Of a DNA stretch of 64,000 nucleotides, positions 12,677 through 27,081 are shown one piece after another (the first letter of the stretch is position 1; each line of letters begins with the position of its first letter). The notes below the pieces were generated by a model. It was not told where the DNA came from. It saw only the letters and a program-made list of their open reading frames with translations, and did no database searches. The translations under genes and the position numbers were made by a program. Location of the stretch: positions 12,249,332 through 12,313,331 of the forward strand of contig JACBWW010000020.1 in NCBI GenBank assembly GCA_020086605.1, in the 5' to 3' direction. This DNA is from Lanius collurio (taxonomy: Eukaryota; Chordata; Aves; Passeriformes; Laniidae).

Positions 12677-15600
12677 TCACCCATCACATCTAGGTATCCA
12701 AAAAGAAATTTAGCTGCTTGAAGCATAATTTTGACAGAATTCTTTCAAACTGAAGCTGTAGTCTGAAAGCCCCTGTTTAACATGCTGTCATAGCAGGGAT
12801 CAGACACTGTTGTTTTTCCTCATGTAAGTTGGAGAAAGGATCAGAATCCAGGCCTGTCTGTCTCTAGAATCTGGGATGATCACTAGGCTTCCGCATCATA
12901 TTCCCTACCTCTGAAATATCAAATTGTATGCTGCAAAAGGCTCAGTCCAGACAGGAGAGGTCAACTTTTCTGGGTCGGGTTACTCCCCTGACAGAGAAAA
13001 CATGAGGTTTCCCTCAGTCAGAGAAGGCACTGAATATGCATCTTCCTCATCTTGTAGCAATTGTGGGGCTAAAATTAAAAAGTGAGCTTTGGTCAGTTAT
13101 TTGAAAGATCAGTAGAGGTCTCAGTTTTCACTCTGACTAGTGTGTCTGAGAACAAAAGCAAAATCCTGGACCCATCAGGACAGCCATCTTGTCTCACTGG
13201 CTACTCATGATTGCTACCCATACTGGCTCTAACTCACCCAGGTCCTGCTCTGAGGATAATCTGATAATCTGCCTACATGGGTGGATGGAAGTGAGTTTTG
13301 CCTGCATCCTGAGCTCCCCAGATATTGCTCAGTTCAGTAAAGGTGCTTTATTTCAGTGTTGTGTGGTGTGGTCACATTACTAAGGCTGAACCAGGACCCA
13401 GGTCAAGCACTAAATGGTTTCAGCAGAGCCAAAATCAAAGGTTTTGTGTCTTTTCTTCATCTCTTACCATTGTGTGCAAGTTCAAGGCACAACCAGACCA
13501 TCTAGAGGGAGGCAGCACTATGCCATAATCCATTAGAGGATGTTACCTTCCATTTAATTAAAGTAATGGAGAGATATATTGCAGTCAGACTTACTAATCA
13601 GTCACTGTAAAAATATCTTGGCCAAAGTCCTGTTGCTTAACAACAGTAATAGCCTTGCTTTCTACAGAGCTTCTAGGATAATTGACAAAACAAATCTAAT
13701 AATTTTAACCGAAGAAAAAGCAATACTTCATCAAACGTACTAACTAAATAGTTACCATGTCTCCCATTTCACAAATGAAATATTTGCTTTTGTTTTTCCA
13801 GCAGCTTCCTAAGGAAGCAAGGCTTCCATTACATCCCTATGAACATGCACAAACAAGTGGGAATATTCACCTTTTGTCTGTTTGTCTGTTGATACCCTCC
13901 TAAATGCCTTCAAACCTGATAGAAATCTTAACCACACAAGGCAAATAGTAATAGACTGAACAGGTATTGTTATTTTATAATCAGCAACACAGTAGAAGAG
14001 AATGAGCCTTGGGGGGAAAAACAGAGCAGGAAACTACTTTCTCTTAGGTCACATAACATCTGCACAGGAGGAAACATTTCGAGTGCCCCAAACACAAGGA
14101 CAGCTTTGATCAACTGCAACAGACTGACTGCAAGACACACATCAGTCTATCTACACCCCATTTGTTCCACTGCTGATGGAGGCACGAGCAGACTTGAAGA
14201 CATAATGGATATGACTGGATGACTGGTTTTTCTCTCTTCCTACCCCCAGCAGGAATGCTATGTCACCAGCACAACACCTGTGATTCCTGAGCTGAAGAGG
14301 ACTAATGGAAGATTCTGTTATCTGGTTTCTGAGCAGATTTGCTCAGCCTGAACATAGCATTAAGCAGATGTTAGAGAAAGTGAGGTCTTAAAGATCTCAG
14401 ACCTGCTTTCTCACAGATGGGCAGAAAAAGCAGGAGATATGGCAGATAAAGTCTTTTGATGTCCATCTCTTGTAGCAAGCTCACAGAAAAGCAGGTTTCT
14501 AATACACTATCTACTTCAATAGTTAAGAAATGCAGAATTCTGAAAATATAACTGGATATAGCACACATATAACAGAATAAATACTCTTTCTAAGCAAAAG
14601 ATCCAACGGTAAACGATTTCTTAAAACATGCATATTCTTTCTAGAAACCATATTTTAAGGGCAATGAGGAATATGTGGCATTCACCACTTAATACAAATT
14701 TAAAAGATGCTAAGGGGTGAAGCCTTTATATCAAAATTGCACAGACTGCCAGTTGTATGATTTTTCACTTCCCAGTCTTCTTCAAGGAGAAATGCTGCTG
14801 TTCACTGTAAAGAACTTCAGAAACATAATTACTGTTACCATAAAAAACATTTTTAATATGAAAACTTAAATTTAGAAAAACAAAATTAAAATTAAAACTT
14901 ATTTAATTATAGTATAAAACATAACAGGAAAGAAAAAAGGGATTAAAAGAACAAAATATTAGTATTTTTTTCCTTATAGAGCTGATCATTTCAAGCACTG
15001 CCTCTGTGGTCAGAAATAGGTAATTACAGTAGTAATAGAGAAAATTGCCATTGTTACTGCCTTCTCACAGAATATTCACAACTGCTTAAAATGGAATATG
15101 AAATATCCACAGTAATAAATGAGAAATAATTGCTGTTTCAATATTAACCACCAATGTTGCAAACAGTGACTTATAGAACATGAATGAAAAATTCATTTGA
15201 AAGATCAGTTATGGTCCAATATAAGATTATCCTTATTTAAGAAAAATCCTAAAATATCAAAGTCACTTCACACTTGCATCTGCATTCTGCACCTTGACAA
15301 TATCTGATCAGTTCTTCCAGCAGAGCAATTATTTCTGTCACCTCATCCATTAGATAGAATGTTCTCCATGTTCTTAACGGAATTCTTTGCCTTCAGTTGG
15401 TAGATATACATCATGCCACTTGCACAAATACTTCTCTGAAATTTGTGGGGATTTGGCCACAATTTCAACAAAAAAAACAAAAAAAAAAAAAAAAAAAACC
15501 ACCAAAAAACTAGGCAAGACAGAGCTAGGCAAGACCACTCCCTTACTCTTTGTCTCCCAGTCTAACCCATTTCTCTGCACATTCTGCATAATTGCTTCCT

Positions 15601-18600
15601 GTGCAATTTTTTTAAATAAAACTTATTCAGGGTCACATCCAACTCTGTCTGCGTCTTAATAATATTCTGGACATTTTCCTCTTTGGCTGCTGTTCAAAGA
15701 TAAATGTCATCAATGGGTTTAGGTCTATTAGGTAAAGGCCTGAGCTGCATAGTCTCTAGTAGGAAGTTCTGCACAATTTGGTCCAGGAAGACAGTGGCTC
15801 CATTTATTTGAGGAGTAGTTAATTATTCTTATCTCACACTCCAGGAAGAATCTCTAAATAACTCCTTCTCAGCAGATAGCTAATACTCCTCCAAGATATC
15901 TAAACATGTTTCTTTCACTTCCTATGTGCTAAAAGGTAGCTGGGCTTATTAGAGATGATATCAGATATTTTGGTGTAGCTGAGGTTTTCTGAGTGTGAAA
16001 AAGGAGGTTCTGACCCTCTCCTTTCTCATATATTCTAACCTCTACGTCACTCTCAGGAAAATGGTAGAACTCCACCCTGCTAGTTAAAAAGGGAAATAAC
16101 CTATCTGATTTACCATGCAATCAGCACAAGAGAAATAGGGAAATCTGGTCCTGGAAGCAGGAGGGGAAGAGAAGATAGCAAGGGAAAGAAGACTGAAAAT
16201 TATCTTGACCTGCTACCTCAGCCTATGCCATTAAGTTTCATCCTAACCTATCAAAATTTACTTCACTTGGACCATATCAAATGAAGTACAGTGGGCAACT
16301 GCTGCTTTTTTCCAGAAGTTCTGAATTAATATGTCTTGGCTTTCATATTATTCTTTTTAGATAGGCAGTAGAAAAGACTACAAAATGGCATGAACTCCCA
16401 ATCTGATTAATTTACAGGTCACACATATCAGAAAAAAACAAAACACTAGCAAAAGTTACAAAAGCTTCAGAAACATGTAACTTTTTCCTTCCATTAACTT
16501 CAAATTTTCAAAAAATTATGCTTGCAGTGATCAAGGCAATGTATATTTCAATATATGGCTGGATTTTCATATTTTAAATCAAATGAAATAAACTTTGAAA
16601 TAGCAGAATTTTTATGATCTCTCAAACAATAAGAAAATACCTAAAAATCCAATAAATTCCCCAGTGACACTATTGCTGTTCTATATCTCCTGAGACTGAT
16701 TTTCAGAACAATAAATGTCTAACAGGAATTTATTTCTGCTTGTAAACAATATTCTGCCAGAAAGATTGCACAGTAAAATGCACAAGCAGCAAAGAATCAT
16801 GAATTAAACAACACATTTTATCTCTGTAGTCTGAGGTGAGCATGTATAATGGCACACTTTTTCAGTTTGAAAATTCTATGCCATTTTCCTGTAACATGGG
16901 CACTACATAGACCAGCATTGCATATAAATGAAACAAAAGAAGGGATTGATGGTACCACAGCAAAAAAGCAGGATAATGAATGACAGAGAAAAGACTTGGA
17001 GACTCTTACGCACTGAAACACATGAACTGAATGCCATAAAATATGAATATCAAGGAATAACTAGTGTCCTGTAATTACACCTGCTGCCTTTACAAGCAAT
17101 GTGCAGCTTACTACTTTCCATGGGCTGCTTACATACAAGAACAGAACATGCTTGTTTGTAAGACAAAACTTGACTTAAAAGGGAGGTAGATTGGGTTAAA
17201 ATTTCAGCAATTTATTGCATCAGTCCAAGTCCATGTTAAACTTCAGTTGAATTTCAGCGAAGATGCTACTTGTTGCCATGACAACAGCTGAAGCAAGAGA
17301 TATTGACAAAAGAGAATTCTGCATTCCACATAAATGATGAGTTATGTGTTAGCACAGACAAAAGAGTAGTAAATGGCCTCTGTCTTCTGAGCTTCATGAA
17401 TACAAACACCTCAGAACCAGAATAGAAAGGACATTTTTTCTGCTCAGTGTAGAGAACAGTATATATGACAAATCTTTGACATTGCAGATCTCCTGTTTTC
17501 GAATAGCTCACCCCTCACATTGGCTCTATAAACACCATCTGTGTACACTAAAGAAATATTTCCAGAAATAGATGAGTCATATACCATTATCTCTTGTCAG
17601 AACACAGCAGATAGATTTGTAGCATATGATAAACAAAACAACAAGCTAATGTCCTAGAATCTATCCCAAGACTTATAAAGTAATTGCTTACATAGAATGA
17701 ATAAAACACATTGCAAGTTGATTTTCATGCTGATGACCAAATAATCTAGGTTTTCAGTACTCCCTGCCTGTTTATTACTCTACCACTAAGCATGGCTGAA
17801 CAGACAACTGTCAGCATACACCCTTCTGAGATTTTACTCAAAGTCTCATGGTCTGAACACATACTAGAAAACTTGACAGATACTACTGATACAATGTCTA
17901 CCACGGTTTTCAAACAAAGGAAGAAGAAAAAGGACAAGGAACACCCACTAAAGCATACCAAATCAGAGACTTTTTCACAAGCGGAGGTTGGGAGGTTTCA
18001 GTATAAAGTGAACATGAGTGACTTGCACCAGTGCATATGGTTCTTGTGCCTCCTATGATAAAATCACAGCTTAGATACAAACAGCAATGGCAAAGCCAGG
18101 CACCTGTGCATACTACAAGACAAAGATTGTTCAAAAGAACTTACAAAAGCACAAACGAGAAATAAAAGATGGCAGGACAAGGAGACACAGAGAAATAATT
18201 TGCCTGGCTGGACTCACCATTCCTTAAACAGGTCAATCACTTCCTGGCCTCCAAGGAAATGATTAAATGCTCAAAGGACCTTTCTGCAAGGAAGCAGTCA
18301 TGATCCTTGTGTCTGAGCTAACACAAAAATTACTCCTTCTTTCACACTCCAAATTTGCTGAGCTGAGGTCAGTTGAAATCTGAACTTAATGTATTTATAT
18401 TGTTTCACTTTCCTGTAATTGTTTATTTTGCATGAGATTTTCTTTTCTAATTAATATTTCTATGAATAACTTTCAGTCAAGGAATTATATATCTTGAATA
18501 AAATGCTGCTTTCTATGAGGCAAAATGCAATGGGTATATAAGGCTGTTACCCATATTTAAAGTGTTCTTTCCAAAGGTCCACTTCTGTCTCAAAACAGGA

Positions 18601-21600
18601 TGGATCTTGAATAAGAGAGCTGGAGAAAAGAGTGAGGGTTGATCAAAGAGTACAAGGCTGATCTTTATTTTTAAGAGTCATAAATGTGTTGCAAAAATTC
18701 CTGTATAGGAAGTGGCCTTATGAACCAACCCAGAAAAGCTTTTGCAACATGGAGACAGAAGGCATGGACATGACTGTATCAGCAACAAAGAATGAATTGT
18801 TGAGAAAGACATCTTTTGCAAATGACATACAGTAGCAATATGAAGAGAAAAATTAAAACCTTGAAGGTTCAGAGTTATGCAAGATGCTGGGAAGAAAGAT
18901 ATACAAAGTATAATATTTTCTGCAGTATGAGAAATGGGAAGGGAAGTTACAGGGGAAAAAATAAGTATAGTCAATCAGGTATCATGGGGATATGATCCCT
19001 GAGTCCTTGCGGGAATTAATTCTTATTAGTGTGAGTCCAATCTGCAAAAGTAAAAGTCCTTCATATGAAGGATTCAACTCAACTTTCACCTCCAAGGACT
19101 TATACTTTTCAGTATAAAGGTTCTTTTAGGATGAGTAAAAGTAGGGAGAGAATTGTGATTGCATTTGCAATGTTAGCAGAGTTGACTTAGAACCAGTAAG
19201 GTTTGATTTTGGGATCTGAAGGGAAGTCAGAGACAGACAACTGAACTTGGCAAGCATTGGCAATAATTGTGATGGCAAGAACTAAATGAACAGCAGAAGT
19301 AAGTAAAACAAATTTAGAGATGGTTTGAACAGAACAAAAAAAAAAAGTGGAGAAGATTGTCATCTGGAATACAAGTCACAGACTTGAGTCAAGGAGAAAA
19401 CCTTTATATGTCACCTGTTCTGGAATAAGGCATGACAACAGGGTCAAGAGGAAAATAGGGAATTTCATTCTATAAAGGTAACATTTTATAAAGAATTTTA
19501 TAGAAATTTATAAGGTGTGAGGAAAGAGTATTACATGATAAACTATGAGCAGAACTAAATATATTACTCAAGACTGAAAATATGTTCCTCCACCAATACC
19601 AAAAAAGACAAGGCAATCACAGTTACTTTTAAAGAACAGAATTCATTATTCAAGTCAGACTGCCTTCAAGAAATGGAAAAGTTTATCAAACAGAGAATAT
19701 TATATTCAGAAAGTACAATGTCAGAGTGAGAAACAGTTCTCACACCGTAACTTTACAATATAAGGTTTCATTAATGCAATCTCTCACCCTGTGCATAATT
19801 ACATCTTTCATTGGCTTCTATGATGTTGAGCTTTTAGCCCTTGCTTTTACTTTTTTTAGCTTTGATCTCAAAACATTATTTTCTGTGCTTCAATTTGATT
19901 TTTTTTGTCATTTTTATTACCACTCTATCCAAACAGAGCATTCACACTGTTCTGACCAACCACTTACAAAGGAAACCCATTAGTGAGAGGTTGAATTCAT
20001 ATTTTTTCTTCTTTTGGAAAGAGGAAATCTAAAATATCAGCCTTCTATTTTAGTTTTATCCTTTAGTAACAACACCACTTCTACATTTGAAAGTTCAACA
20101 AGCAAAAATGGAGAAAAAAAAGACAAATTATAAGATATGATCTTCTTGATACAGAATATTGAAAGAATCTCGTTTTTTTCTGTCAAATAATCACTTAACA
20201 TTTTAAAGTCTTACTCTGTCCTCCCCAGCTATTCTTCATCTCTCTAATTTTGTATACTTGAAAGTTTAACTTAAGACTCCTGAAGGACCATGAAATATAG
20301 AACACCATTAGAAGCTACTATAGAGTACCACACGCCACCATTGTTTTGGGGTGCCTCTAACATTTGCCTAGGTTCCATGAATCTCTTCCTACCCTCTCGA
20401 CTCAAACATGTCATCTTGATAGGGACTGTTCTAATCACCTAGGCTGTCTAAGGCAGCATATCAAGCTGTTTTATTAAAAGCTTTTTTAACAAATTGAAGA
20501 CTATTGAGTTGTGATTGGCAGTCCCTCTTCAAACATTTTTTTGTATTTTACTAAAGGGTTGGGTAGTAGATCAATGCAAACCCCACACCCATAAATTACA
20601 GAAATATCCTGCAAGGCCTGAAGCCTAAGCTTTTTTTCATCTGGTGTACATTTTCAGCATTTTGCCTTACTCTTTCTCTCAGCATGATGAATGTTTCAGC
20701 ATTTGATAGTAAATGTCACTCTGTAGGGGAAAGAGTTGTGTCTGAGTCCCCATCAGAAAAAGAAATTTAGTCTTCTCTACCTCTCTCTGACTTGTTTGAT
20801 AAGAATCAAGATAACAATCTTCCTGTAGCTATGCTTTGTGAGACTTCCACCTGCTGGGCCTTTTGCAGAAAAAGTTTTGGTTTTTATTTCAGGTCAGGTT
20901 AGGTGTGAAACAGATGTTTAATCCTAACAAAATGGAGTCATTTCTTGACATGTCCAGAAAAAAATTCACCTCAGTGCTAATGAGCTCTGTACTGAAATTG
21001 TTACTTGCACACCACCCAGCAACTAACTGGAAAGAGAAGCCCTCAGAGCCACAGTTTTGGGTACAGACACACTAAAATCACCATTGATGGAGGAGCCACT
21101 TGGAACCAATTAGCCACTACAGAAACAGGTTTTTAAAAGCAGTCCTAAAGTATATATGTCTTGCAATATAAAGTATATATCCTACGGCTCTGAAAACTAT
21201 GACTTTCAAGTCTGCGTTTTCTCTTTTTCTTAATTCAGCATGTGTGGAATAGCCCAAAACAACCCTGAGTCACTATATGGCATTGATACTCTTTAGCCAA
21301 AGGAAATTGTATTGGCTCAGCTTGTAAAAATGTTGCCTAGGAGCCATAGGCATCTTTGTTCAATTCATGATTTACAAAGACCACCTTGTGCACACATCAG
21401 AGTTAAATCTCCAGATGGGAAGGATGAAGGCTCTATTAATTAGTTAAGTCTGCTCTCAGTCCATCGCTTGGCAGACGTACAATGATCTACTCTAAGCTAT
21501 TCTGTGGTTCCTCAGCTCCTGCAGGATTTGTTTCTGCAGTTGGTTATTTCCCAGACACTCCATATTATCTTTACCTGGTGGATCCACGAACATTTTCAGG

Positions 21601-22426
21601 CTCTATTCTCTGAGACAATCACCACACAGATTAATTACATTGATATGTCATCTCAGACCTGGACAACTTAAGCTGATGATTCTGTCTTTAGTCCCAAATT
21701 AAAAAAGTATCTTGCAATTTATGTAACAAATATCAATTACATAAACCTCATTATTGCATACATCAGAGTAATTTAATCCTGTGCTAATATAACCAATCAG
21801 TTCACCTTCAGATCACAAAACTTATTATCACTATTATTTGCCTTCAGCTAGATAAAAAAAAATCCATCTTTATTTTGTTAAAAATGAAACAATGTCTCTC
21901 TTTGGTTCAACAAAGGTATTTTGTGCTGTTTGACAGCAGTCCTTTTTAAGTAAAGCCTGCATTTAGTTCTCATATATTTGTAATTTTTAATATCTGTAAC
22001 AAACATTTACTGAATTACCAAGTGAGATTTTCATGACACTACTTTAGTCTTTGGATTATCAAAAGAGGAAGAAATGTCCAGTATTTATACCATTCTTTAT
22101 ACTTTTTTTAGAAATTTAAAATGCCTATCTGAAAAAGAAGCAAAACTATAAAATGCTAATTTTCCTCTTTGGATTTTTCCATTGAAAAATAAAAAAATAT
22201 TTTGGAACCTCTAGCACCTCATAAACAGCTACACTAACCTCAGCAGATACTATTCCATAGAGTGTGTATTGCTATACTGCATCATTCTCTCGTTCACTAA
22301 TTAGATTTTTAACTTAGAAAACAGTAATGCCTGGAAGCACGAAGACTGTGCCGCAGTTAGGACATGGCTGGATGCAGCAATAGAGCTCACAGCCATGCCA
22401 GCACCTGCCAGAAATTGTAGCACACG
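12677..22426. other. Unique AT-rich non-coding DNA
   Basis: Nearly 10 kb has no recognised gene, RNA gene or transposon. It holds an A-rich run at about 15469-15507, short A and T runs, and open frames of up to 98 codons whose translations show no motif. The low repeat content suggests old unique sequence, either intronic or intergenic. Confidence 0.6.
15469..15507. repeat. Poly(A)-rich simple repeat
   Basis: A-runs are interrupted by single C or CC positions, with the longest pure run about 20 bases at about 15479-15498. Neither flank looks like a retrocopy body or a LINE 3' end, so this is called a simple repeat and not a retrotransposon tail. Confidence 0.8.
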
Positions 22427-23041
22427 ATAGTGTTGCAGTGAGCCATAGCCCCAGCCAGGGTGTCCTGGACCCCGTTGCACAAGAGGCCCCCAGGTTCGGT
22501 TCTCACTGAGCCCAGGAGCCCTAGGACAGCTGCCCACCCACACACAGACACCCCGGGCTGTCTGGAGGGAGAGTTCATTGCCCAAGGCGGGAAAGACGTG
22601 GCACCCTGCGCGTCTGCAATGGCCGCCGCTGTCCCCTCCCTCAGTTCTGTCACTGGCCCGAGCTCATCCTCCCCGCCTGCCTCTCTCCCCAGTGGCTGTG
22701 TGTACCCCACCTCTGTCACACCCCTTGTCTGTGGTGCTGTTGGTTGGTTTATGTTTGCTGTGCCTTGAGCAGTGGGGTACAAACCCCCTGTCAGAGGGTG
22801 CTCCTCGCCCTTCCTGCCCCCTCCTCCCCAGCCCCAATAAACCTGTGCCTGTTTCCCCAAGAACAGTCCCTCATTACTTCATCTCTGCGTGCGCCTTCCC
22901 CCCCGGTGGCTGAGCCTTGCCCGGACCTCGCCCAGCCTCCCGCACTCCCTCTGCACCTTCCCCTGCCGTGGCAGCCGGCGACACCACTGCCCGCTGCTCG
23001 GCCCCTGAGCTGGCCACTTGGCGGGCACCGTGGCACAATAG
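22427..23041 (+). mobile_element. GC-rich solo LTR with 4-bp target duplication
   Basis: This is a solo long terminal repeat of an endogenous retrovirus. The LTR runs from TGTTGCAGTG at 22431 to TGGCACA at 23037 (607 bp) and is flanked by ATAG at 22427-22430 and 23038-23041. Its ends are imperfect inverted repeats (TGTTGC against TGTGCC in reverse complement). AATAAA at 22846-22851 marks the likely R region on the plus strand, leaving about 190 bp downstream as R/U5. It is strongly C- and G-rich against AT-rich flanks. A 4-bp duplication fits gammaretrovirus-like (class I) elements, but a decayed 5- or 6-bp site cannot be excluded. Several overlapping open frames of about 100-157 codons here are by-products of the GC content. 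Confidence 0.75.
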
Positions 23042-26000
23042 GACATGACATACTAGAGCTTCCCCTGTATAAACTAAACAGTACGAGATGTTGAGTGCCA
23101 CTCTTAACAGGCCTTGGGAAAATATTTGCTTTCATTGCTCTAAGTGCACTCATAAATATAAGCACACTCCGGCTCTGAATCTTCTGCTAAAATATTTTCA
23201 AAAACTGGATTCTAAATTATACCCTCTTGGTTGCACAAATCCCTATCCACTTAAAATAGATTTGTTTACAAACATATCTTCCTCTGTGTTTTATAAAAGC
23301 AGAAATGAATGTTGACTATGAAGAATTTCAGCAGCTAAGTTCAATCCTCAACAAGCAACTGATTTCTACAAAATAAACATATTTGGGTATCCTACAGAGT
23401 TGTATGTATTTTTGTTTCACTGTTCTTTCATTACTTTTTATTTCAGATGTTTTTTTTTTGTCTTGTCTCCTCTTCAGTTACAATAAGGTTCATAGATAAA
23501 ACATGGGGTAAAGCACCTCTGATGACAGATGGTTGATTAAAATCATGGACAGAGATTAGGCAAGAAAAAAGTTGGAGAGCTGAAAGAAGCAATTAAAATG
23601 GCAGCTTGCTCAAGAAAGCAGAAGAGAGGTCATTTTTGCCCTTAAGAAATGCATTAAACCATGCTACAGTGATCAAGATTACCAACTGCTCAATTCTTAG
23701 TGACAGAAAATCCTCTTTATGTCAGTATTTTTCAACAAAATCAGTTCTCAAATTTGGTTCCACTTATGCACTGTTCTTTTTTCCAAACTTAGAGGAGTAG
23801 CTCAGCCAGCTCTACCAAAAAGACCACACAAGTCCTAAAGTGCTTGTTGCAGCTGTGGTGATTCATTTTATGTTCAGGAAGCATCATTATTTCCACTTTT
23901 AGAGTGGGCTGTCTTTCATTTCATGGATCTTTTAAACTTAAATATTTTACCCTTTTATCTATGTTTGTTGCATGATTTCTGGGCTCAGATGTAGCCAATT
24001 GACATGACTCAGTTCAAATGTGTTTCTAGTTAGAATAAAAAAAACTAAACTGCTCTCCAGTATGCATTTCCATCAATCTTTTTCCAAAATATTGATTGGA
24101 TAAAAGATTGCCAAAAAACGTGTGTGAACACAGAATAATTCAAATATGGTAGACTAAAACTTCTTTACCGTAAAAAATAAGGAATAGAGAGGGAAGGAAG
24201 GCTGTGAAAAAGGTATCAAATTCAGCTCCCAAGCAGAAAGCTGAATTTATTTTTTAAAATATCAGACATTTAAACAAGCATGACACCTCCCCTACAACTC
24301 ATCAATTTAAAGTATCATTCCCTAACAACACTCAGTGCTGTGCTACAGTAGCATAGCAATACACACTAAGAGTGCAAAATGCTTTCACTCACCCTTTTAC
24401 CACCAGAAAAAGACCAAGACAGAGTACAAATACGACAGACCTACTTATACTCTTACCATTTGTTGTTGTGGGTTTATGTAAAGCTCTCTTTTGTGAGGAA
24501 TTAAAAGATAAAAATTAGGGCACTCCTCAAAACAGATTAAGGATAATAGAAGCTGATTATCTCAAAATGCAACCATGTAAAAAGCTAGATGAATTCTCAC
24601 AGCTAATACAGGTATGGATCAAACTAACAGATTTTGGGGACAGAAATGGCACCAGCTCAAGTTACATCATTTATATATATATATTTTTTGCCATTCTTGC
24701 AACACCTCATTATTAATATGCTATCATTTGAAATTCCTTAGGGGAAAAAAAGCAGCCCTGTACTTCAAAAGTGAAAGCATACAGCCTGTGTTGAACACCA
24801 GCTAACTGTTATAATTAACGCAGCAATCCGTGCACAACGTAGGCTAGCTGTCAAGATACACACAGCACCAGGGTTTGAATTGATCCCTTGTACCAACAGA
24901 AAGGCTGACTCACCAGAAATATGAAAATTTTAAGTCAGATTATTTTGTAGCCTGAAACAGTCGTTATAGAGTGCCCACAAAAAAAATCAGGTTCAACATT
25001 ACTTGCCTGATATCCCCCTGCCCAGAACTGGTGCAGATAGAACACATCCCAAAGCAGCACATGTGGGAAGGCACATGAAAAACAGCAGACCCACCTCTGG
25101 TTTTGGACATCAAGAACAGTGCTGGGGGTGTGCCCACTGGATCTTTGATACAGCAGGGAAAACATCACAGATTGAAACACTTCCTCATTGTTCAACCTTC
25201 CTCTGTTGCCTCTTGCTCCCTGCAATAAACCAGACAAAGAGTAAGCAGGTGCCCATGCATAATTTCAAGCCTACATTTTTACTGTGTTTTAGAACACTTC
25301 AAATAAAATGCACCGGATTTTAGAAAACTTCAAGTATTATTGTCTTTGAAGCAATAAGCAATATTTAATCACCATGGCAACACAGCTGCTGGGAGTTCAT
25401 CTAAAATGTCCATAAAAGTAACTGCAAGGAAGGAACACAATGTGTCATTGTAGCACAGGTCTAATAAAGGTCCTTTAAACAGGTTAATTCGTGTAAAAAA
25501 ACCATTCCATTAAAACTTTCAGTTTTATTTGCACAGCTATCCCACCTCAAGTTATTACAGAATGACCAAATTATCCAGTGAGTTCAGTTCATGTAAACAG
25601 CCAGATGTTTGTTTGCTTGATGACCAAAAAGTAGTCTGGTCACAAAAGTAGCAGACGTTCTGGAGCATGGTTCAAACTTACGCATATCCTTGTACATGTA
25701 TTTGTACTAAAACCACTATTTTAAGTGGAACTGCACAGAAATTACTTAGCTTTGACCCATTTAAGACTGATGAAGGGAAGAAATAATAACCAAAAGCAGA
25801 GAGAAGGGCTTAATGCAAAAATCACAAAAGCTACAAAAGCAAGTAGAATGATACAAAGTTAGAGAGAGTGGCAAATGAAATTAATCAAAAATCCAGTAAT
25901 CATTAGGTGGATTTTGATCTAAGTTCAAAATTCCTTTTTTGGAAGCTTTCATGTTATCAGAAATGAGTAGTAAAGACATTTTTGAGACAAAACTTCACAT

Positions 26001-26559
26001 TCTATTTTTTCTAAGTCTTGCTCTTCAGAGGCAGGATACAGCACAGACAATGTGCTGTAAAGATTTCCAGCAGAAAAATTGCTGAATTTAAATTATCCAG
26101 TGTAATGGCTCCCTTATTTGTTCCAAGTTAAATGTTGGTACATTTCTTAATTTTTCAGCATCTTTATGGCACATAGATTGCTCTCTGTCAATGACTCATT
26201 CATTTGCAACTGCTGTGCTGCATCAAGCATTTATATTGCATGCTCACAGTTTTTTCCTCCACTTTTTTTTTTCTGTAGTTAAATTTAATATATATTTTGT
26301 TTAAAAAGGCTAAGATTTTTTTCTTCAGTACATGTCCTTCTGAAGTGGGCTCAAGTAATTAAGAATTTTCAAGAGTTATGCTTTAAAATTATTTTTCTCT
26401 GTGCCAATCTTTGAAAAGTTACGAATGTAGCACGCTGACTTTTTCTGAGTTTAAATCAACTTTTTAAAATTAACTAAATCAATTTTTTCACTGCTTTTTG
26501 TATTTCTGACTACTTAAGTCTATTATTCTTTTTTCACCTTCTAACCTCATGATATTTTT
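23042..26559. other. Unique AT-rich non-coding DNA
   Basis: No gene or repeat family is recognised. A (TA)n tract lies at about 24671-24684. The 24935-25320 part is slightly GC-richer and contains an AATAAA at about 25222, but no LTR ends could be placed there. Confidence 0.6.
24671..24684. repeat. (TA)n microsatellite
   Basis: About seven alternating TA units are followed by a T run. This is a plain dinucleotide repeat. Confidence 0.85.
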
Positions 26560-27081
26560 AAATTCTGAAAATTGCTGAGCAATTTCTGGGTGATAAATGA
26601 TGTCTCATTCCTTTTTTATTTACAGAGTATGTGATATCCATTAAGTCACTCCATGTTTCATTCAAATTAAGTTAGAGTAAATAGACATCAAGTTTTTAAA
26701 GCAATGTCCAATCTTCTGAGCTCCATTACAGTTATTACTCTGGCAAACACACTAAAGGCTGCATTCATAACATGCATTCTCTATCTTGCAATTAATTTTC
26801 AGTAGTGCCCCAAATGCATGAATTGGTATGCCATAGAGCTCCAAAGTGTGATTGATTAAGCAGCATGATAGATGGTTTTAATGCATTTTGCTTTAATATT
26901 TGGTTTCAAATTATGGCAAAGACATCAAAGTGATTAGTTTAGGTGTGGCAGCTTCTAATAAATGTACTTAGCATAATTGATTGTCTGTGTGACTCAGCTA
27001 ATTCATGAATTGATTATAAAATGCTAAAGCAGCAATGCAATGATTTTAAAAGGAATTTTTTTTCCTCTTTGCTTTCAACAG
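26560..27081. promoter_or_regulatory. Candidate conserved non-coding element
   Basis: This very AT-rich stretch is dense in homeodomain- and POU-like cores: CAATTAATTTTC near 26792, ATGCAT near 26814, TAATGCATTTTGC near 26879, GCATAATTGATT near 26971 and CATGAATTGATTAT near 27004. It has no long homopolymers, no repeat signature and no coding frame until the 3' side. This texture is typical of vertebrate developmental enhancers in gene deserts. The call is from appearance alone and could be wrong. Confidence 0.25.

Noticed and set aside
22387..23165. Cluster of 75-157-codon frames on both strands
   Set aside because: They are caused by the GC-rich LTR at 22431-23037. All six frames are unusually open, which points to base composition and not to coding.
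24935..25323. GC-richer patch with AATAAA considered as an LTR
   Set aside because: No TG...CA ends, inverted tips or target duplication could be found.
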